Below, one piece after another: positions 13,811-15,670 of a DNA stretch of 15,670 nt. The DNA is from an uncultured Eubacterium sp. GTDB taxonomy: Bacteria; Bacillota; Clostridia; Lachnospirales; Lachnospiraceae. The stretch spans positions 1 to 15,670 of the forward strand of contig URYE01000067.1 of assembly GCA_900551945.1 (NCBI GenBank). The letters are read 5' to 3'. How positions within the stretch are numbered: position 1 is the stretch's first letter; every line of letters starts with the position of its first letter. The notes beneath the pieces are model-generated. The model made no database searches and was not told the origin of the DNA. It saw nothing but the letters and a program-made list of their open reading frames with translations. A program made the translations under genes and the position numbers.

Positions 13811-15325
13811 TTACTCCTGCTGTTCTTTTAATTCATCAGCTAACATACTTAATTGCTTTGCAATATCATTAACAGTTTCTGCCGCTTTACTATTTTGCTC
13901 ACTTACTTCGCTCGTTCTATTTACATGAGCTGATACTTCTTCAGAAATAGCTGATATAGTAGTTGTGTTTTCAATAATCTGATTGTTTGCGTCTTCAAGT
14001 TCTTGTATAGCTTTTGTAAGTTCATTTGAATGAAGGTATACATTTTTAGAATTATCATCAATCTTTTCAAAAGAAGACTGTGCAACTGTTGTAGCTTCTT
14101 TCTGACTTGAAATCATATCAATCAGCTTCTCACTTACATCAATAACTTTCACAATAGCATCTGATACATTTTGTATAAGCTGAGTTATATCAACTGTAGC
14201 TTTCTGTGTCTGGTCTGCCATGTGAGATATTTCAGTTGCAACTACAGCAAAGCCTTTTCCTGCTTCTCCTGCTCGTGCCGCCTCAATACTCGCATTAAGT
14301 GCAAGAAGTCCTGTCTGTGATGTAATATCATTAATTATATCAATAATTGAGTTCATCTCGCCCATATATTTATTAAGCTCCGACAACTCATTATTAACTG
14401 TAACGCCAGAAGCTACTGCATTGTCAACACTTTCAACAAGTTGCTTAATATTCTTACTGCCAAAATTAATTGCCTCATGTGTATCATTAATGCTACCTGC
14501 TATAGCTTTTGCGTCATCTGATACATTTTCTATTCTTTGTTTTATATGCTCTGTCTGAAATAACTGATTTTGTATTGCCTGTGCTGTATCTGATGAACCT
14601 TGATTAATCTCATTCATATTTTGAGATGTTTCTAACATTGACTGTCTTAGCTGTGAAGCATTGTCACTTATACTATCAATATTAACAACCATATTATCAG
14701 CAATTGTTTTTGTCTTATCAAATAACTTCTCTGTAATGTTCTTTTGCTTTTCCATATTAGCAAGCTCAATATTACTATTAATGTTACTTACCATAGTTGT
14801 ATATACAGAAAATACACATAATAAAATCATAATAAATAACTGTACTTCAACATGAGTGTTATTAACAGAAGTAAACAATCCCTTCTGATAGAACATAATT
14901 ACTTGTATGACATTAAGTATAACAACACCTAAGTCAGTAAGTACTGAAAATCTTATATCATTATACAAAGTTACAACGATAATCATAGGAACTACTTCTG
15001 CAAATGCAAATGGATTACTTGTAGTTAAAATAATAATCGAATAAAGTATCGCAAAACATATTCCTGCAATATGCTTTATAAGAAAAGAGTCCTTATCCCT
15101 TATGTATAAAATAAGTGCTATTGTTGTAGGCACAAATGCTGCAAGTAAAATGCACATAGTTCTTATTACATAACCTGCCCCATCGTTGTAATGCTTCATT
15201 AACTCAATAATATAAGAAATTCCAAGTCCCCAACCAAGTATTATATAACATATCATAACAGGTTTATTAACTCTTGCTCTCTTTGTAATTCCTTCATACT
15301 TTTTTAATAGTGTGTCTTCTTCCAT
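13811..15325 (-). CDS. Methyl-accepting chemotaxis protein with a membrane-embedded sensor region
   Basis: 504 residues. About six transmembrane helices occupy residues 22-180 with short loops. A long helical signalling domain follows, with the hairpin tip at about 331-365: '[19 protein letters not shown]' and '[17 protein letters not shown]'. This tip binds CheA and CheW. No extracellular ligand-binding domain and no HAMP domain can be seen; a short linker (181-200) joins membrane to signalling helices, so the membrane part itself probably senses. The usual Asn after QT is Gly here (QTGLLALNA). There is no C-terminal CheR-tethering pentapeptide. The start ATG has only AAAGG about 13 nt upstream. 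A terminator lies before it, so it is likely transcribed alone. The organism is presumably motile, or the receptor serves another CheA pathway. Confidence 0.93.
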   Translation of the reverse strand: MEEDTLLKKYEGITKRARVNKPVMICYIILGWGLGISYIIELMKHYNDGAGYVIRTMCILLAAFVPTTIALILYIRDKDSFLIKHIAGICFAILYSIIILTTSNPFAFAEVVPMIIVVTLYNDIRFSVLTDLGVVILNVIQVIMFYQKGLFTSVNNTHVEVQLFIMILLCVFSVYTTMVSNINSNIELANMEKQKNITEKLFDKTKTIADNMVVNIDSISDNASQLRQSMLETSQNMNEINQGSSDTAQAIQNQLFQTEHIKQRIENVSDDAKAIAGSINDTHEAINFGSKNIKQLVESVDNAVASGVTVNNELSELNKYMGEMNSIIDIINDITSQTGLLALNASIEAARAGEAGKGFAVVATEISHMADQTQKATVDITQLIQNVSDAIVKVIDVSEKLIDMISSQKEATTVAQSSFEKIDDNSKNVYLHSNELTKAIQELEDANNQIIENTTTISAISEEVSAHVNRTSEVSEQNSKAAETVNDIAKQLSMLADELKEQQE

Positions 15326-15579
15326 ATCTTATAACCAAGCCTTTCTTTTTCTAGTTCGTATGTGTTGCAATATTATTTACTTAGCTTTCCAACAATTAAT
15401 CTTAATACCCCTTATAAAGTACTAAATTTATATAAAAATAGTTACACATATCTCTTATTATTAACTTATATTAGATTAATTATAGGTGAAGTTTTGTTAT
15501 TTAATTATGCAAAAAATTTTTACTTAACTGTATCTATTATATCTCATTTTTTGACATTAGTAAATGTAATATCAAAAAT
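15326..15579. other. Leader region of the chemotaxis receptor gene
   Basis: 254 bp, very AT-rich, between the terminator and the receptor start. I see no convincing sigma-A promoter and no clear sigma-D (TAAA then CCGATAT) motif. The plus-strand open frame here looks accidental. Confidence 0.5.
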
Positions 15580-15620
15580 AATCCCCCACTTATTACTAAC
15601 AGCAATAAAAGTAGGGGATT
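15580..15620. terminator. Rho-independent terminator, possibly bidirectional
   Basis: AATCCCCCACTT (15580-15591) pairs with AAGTAGGGGATT (15609-15620), 12 bp with one mismatch and a 17-nt loop. T-runs flank it in both directions. It probably ends a minus-strand gene beyond the right edge. Confidence 0.72.
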
Positions 15621-15670
15621 TTTAATATTTATTTTAATTATTACAATAGTGGGAAGTAATATAGTTACTG

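Noticed and set aside
15362..15625. Plus-strand open frame of 87 codons
   Set aside because: Leu/Ile/Tyr-rich translation of AT-rich DNA, no ribosome site, and it runs through the terminator stem at 15580-15620.

Overview
The window comes from a low-GC Gram-positive bacterium of the Clostridia, most likely a Lachnospiraceae member (Lachnospira/Roseburia-like). I infer this from the AT-rich sequence, strong AGGAGG-type ribosome sites, and a gene order typical of that family: ireB - ruvX - DUF1292 - rnj - ylbF - mltG-like - trmR - U32. No database search was possible. Every convincing gene lies on the minus strand, so transcription runs from high to low coordinates.

Right end (15670 to 8247). 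A terminator near 15600 closes a gene lying off the window. Next comes a membrane-embedded chemotaxis receptor (15325-13811). A tight cluster follows: a DUF1015 protein, an esterase-like alpha/beta hydrolase, a branching-enzyme-like GH13 protein with altered active-site residues and a coiled-coil tail, and an MscS-type channel. Spacings of 11-46 bp suggest one operon.

Middle (8246 to 6095). This is the accessory-looking part. It holds a broken polyphosphate locus: a VTC-type polyphosphate polymerase gene that loses its 3' end, fused out of frame to a DUF4956 membrane-protein gene that has lost its 5' half. The junction carries a directly repeated ATGGCAGC, as expected for a microhomology deletion. 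Upstream is an array of TTTACA-like hexamers at exact 11-bp spacing, placed like a PhoP box. Two large imperfect palindromes of about 217 and 225 bp flank the locus. One sits 12 bp past the DUF4956 stop; the other lies between the polymerase and the MscS gene and includes a decayed 108-bp tandem duplication. About 480 bp left of the first palindrome shows no gene.

Left end (6094 to 1). This is a conserved housekeeping cluster. ireB and ruvX are nearly contiguous, followed by a DUF1292 protein, ribonuclease J with its own terminator, a YlbF-family protein, a short MltG-like protein without the catalytic domain, an O-methyltransferase matching TrmR, and a U32 protein matching TrhP/YrrO. The last two together predict 5-methoxyuridine formation at the tRNA wobble position. 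RNase J and YlbF point to RNA turnover.

The most interesting observations are the Pho-box-like array in front of a polyphosphate gene, the deletion fusion, the two palindromes, and the divergent branching enzyme.
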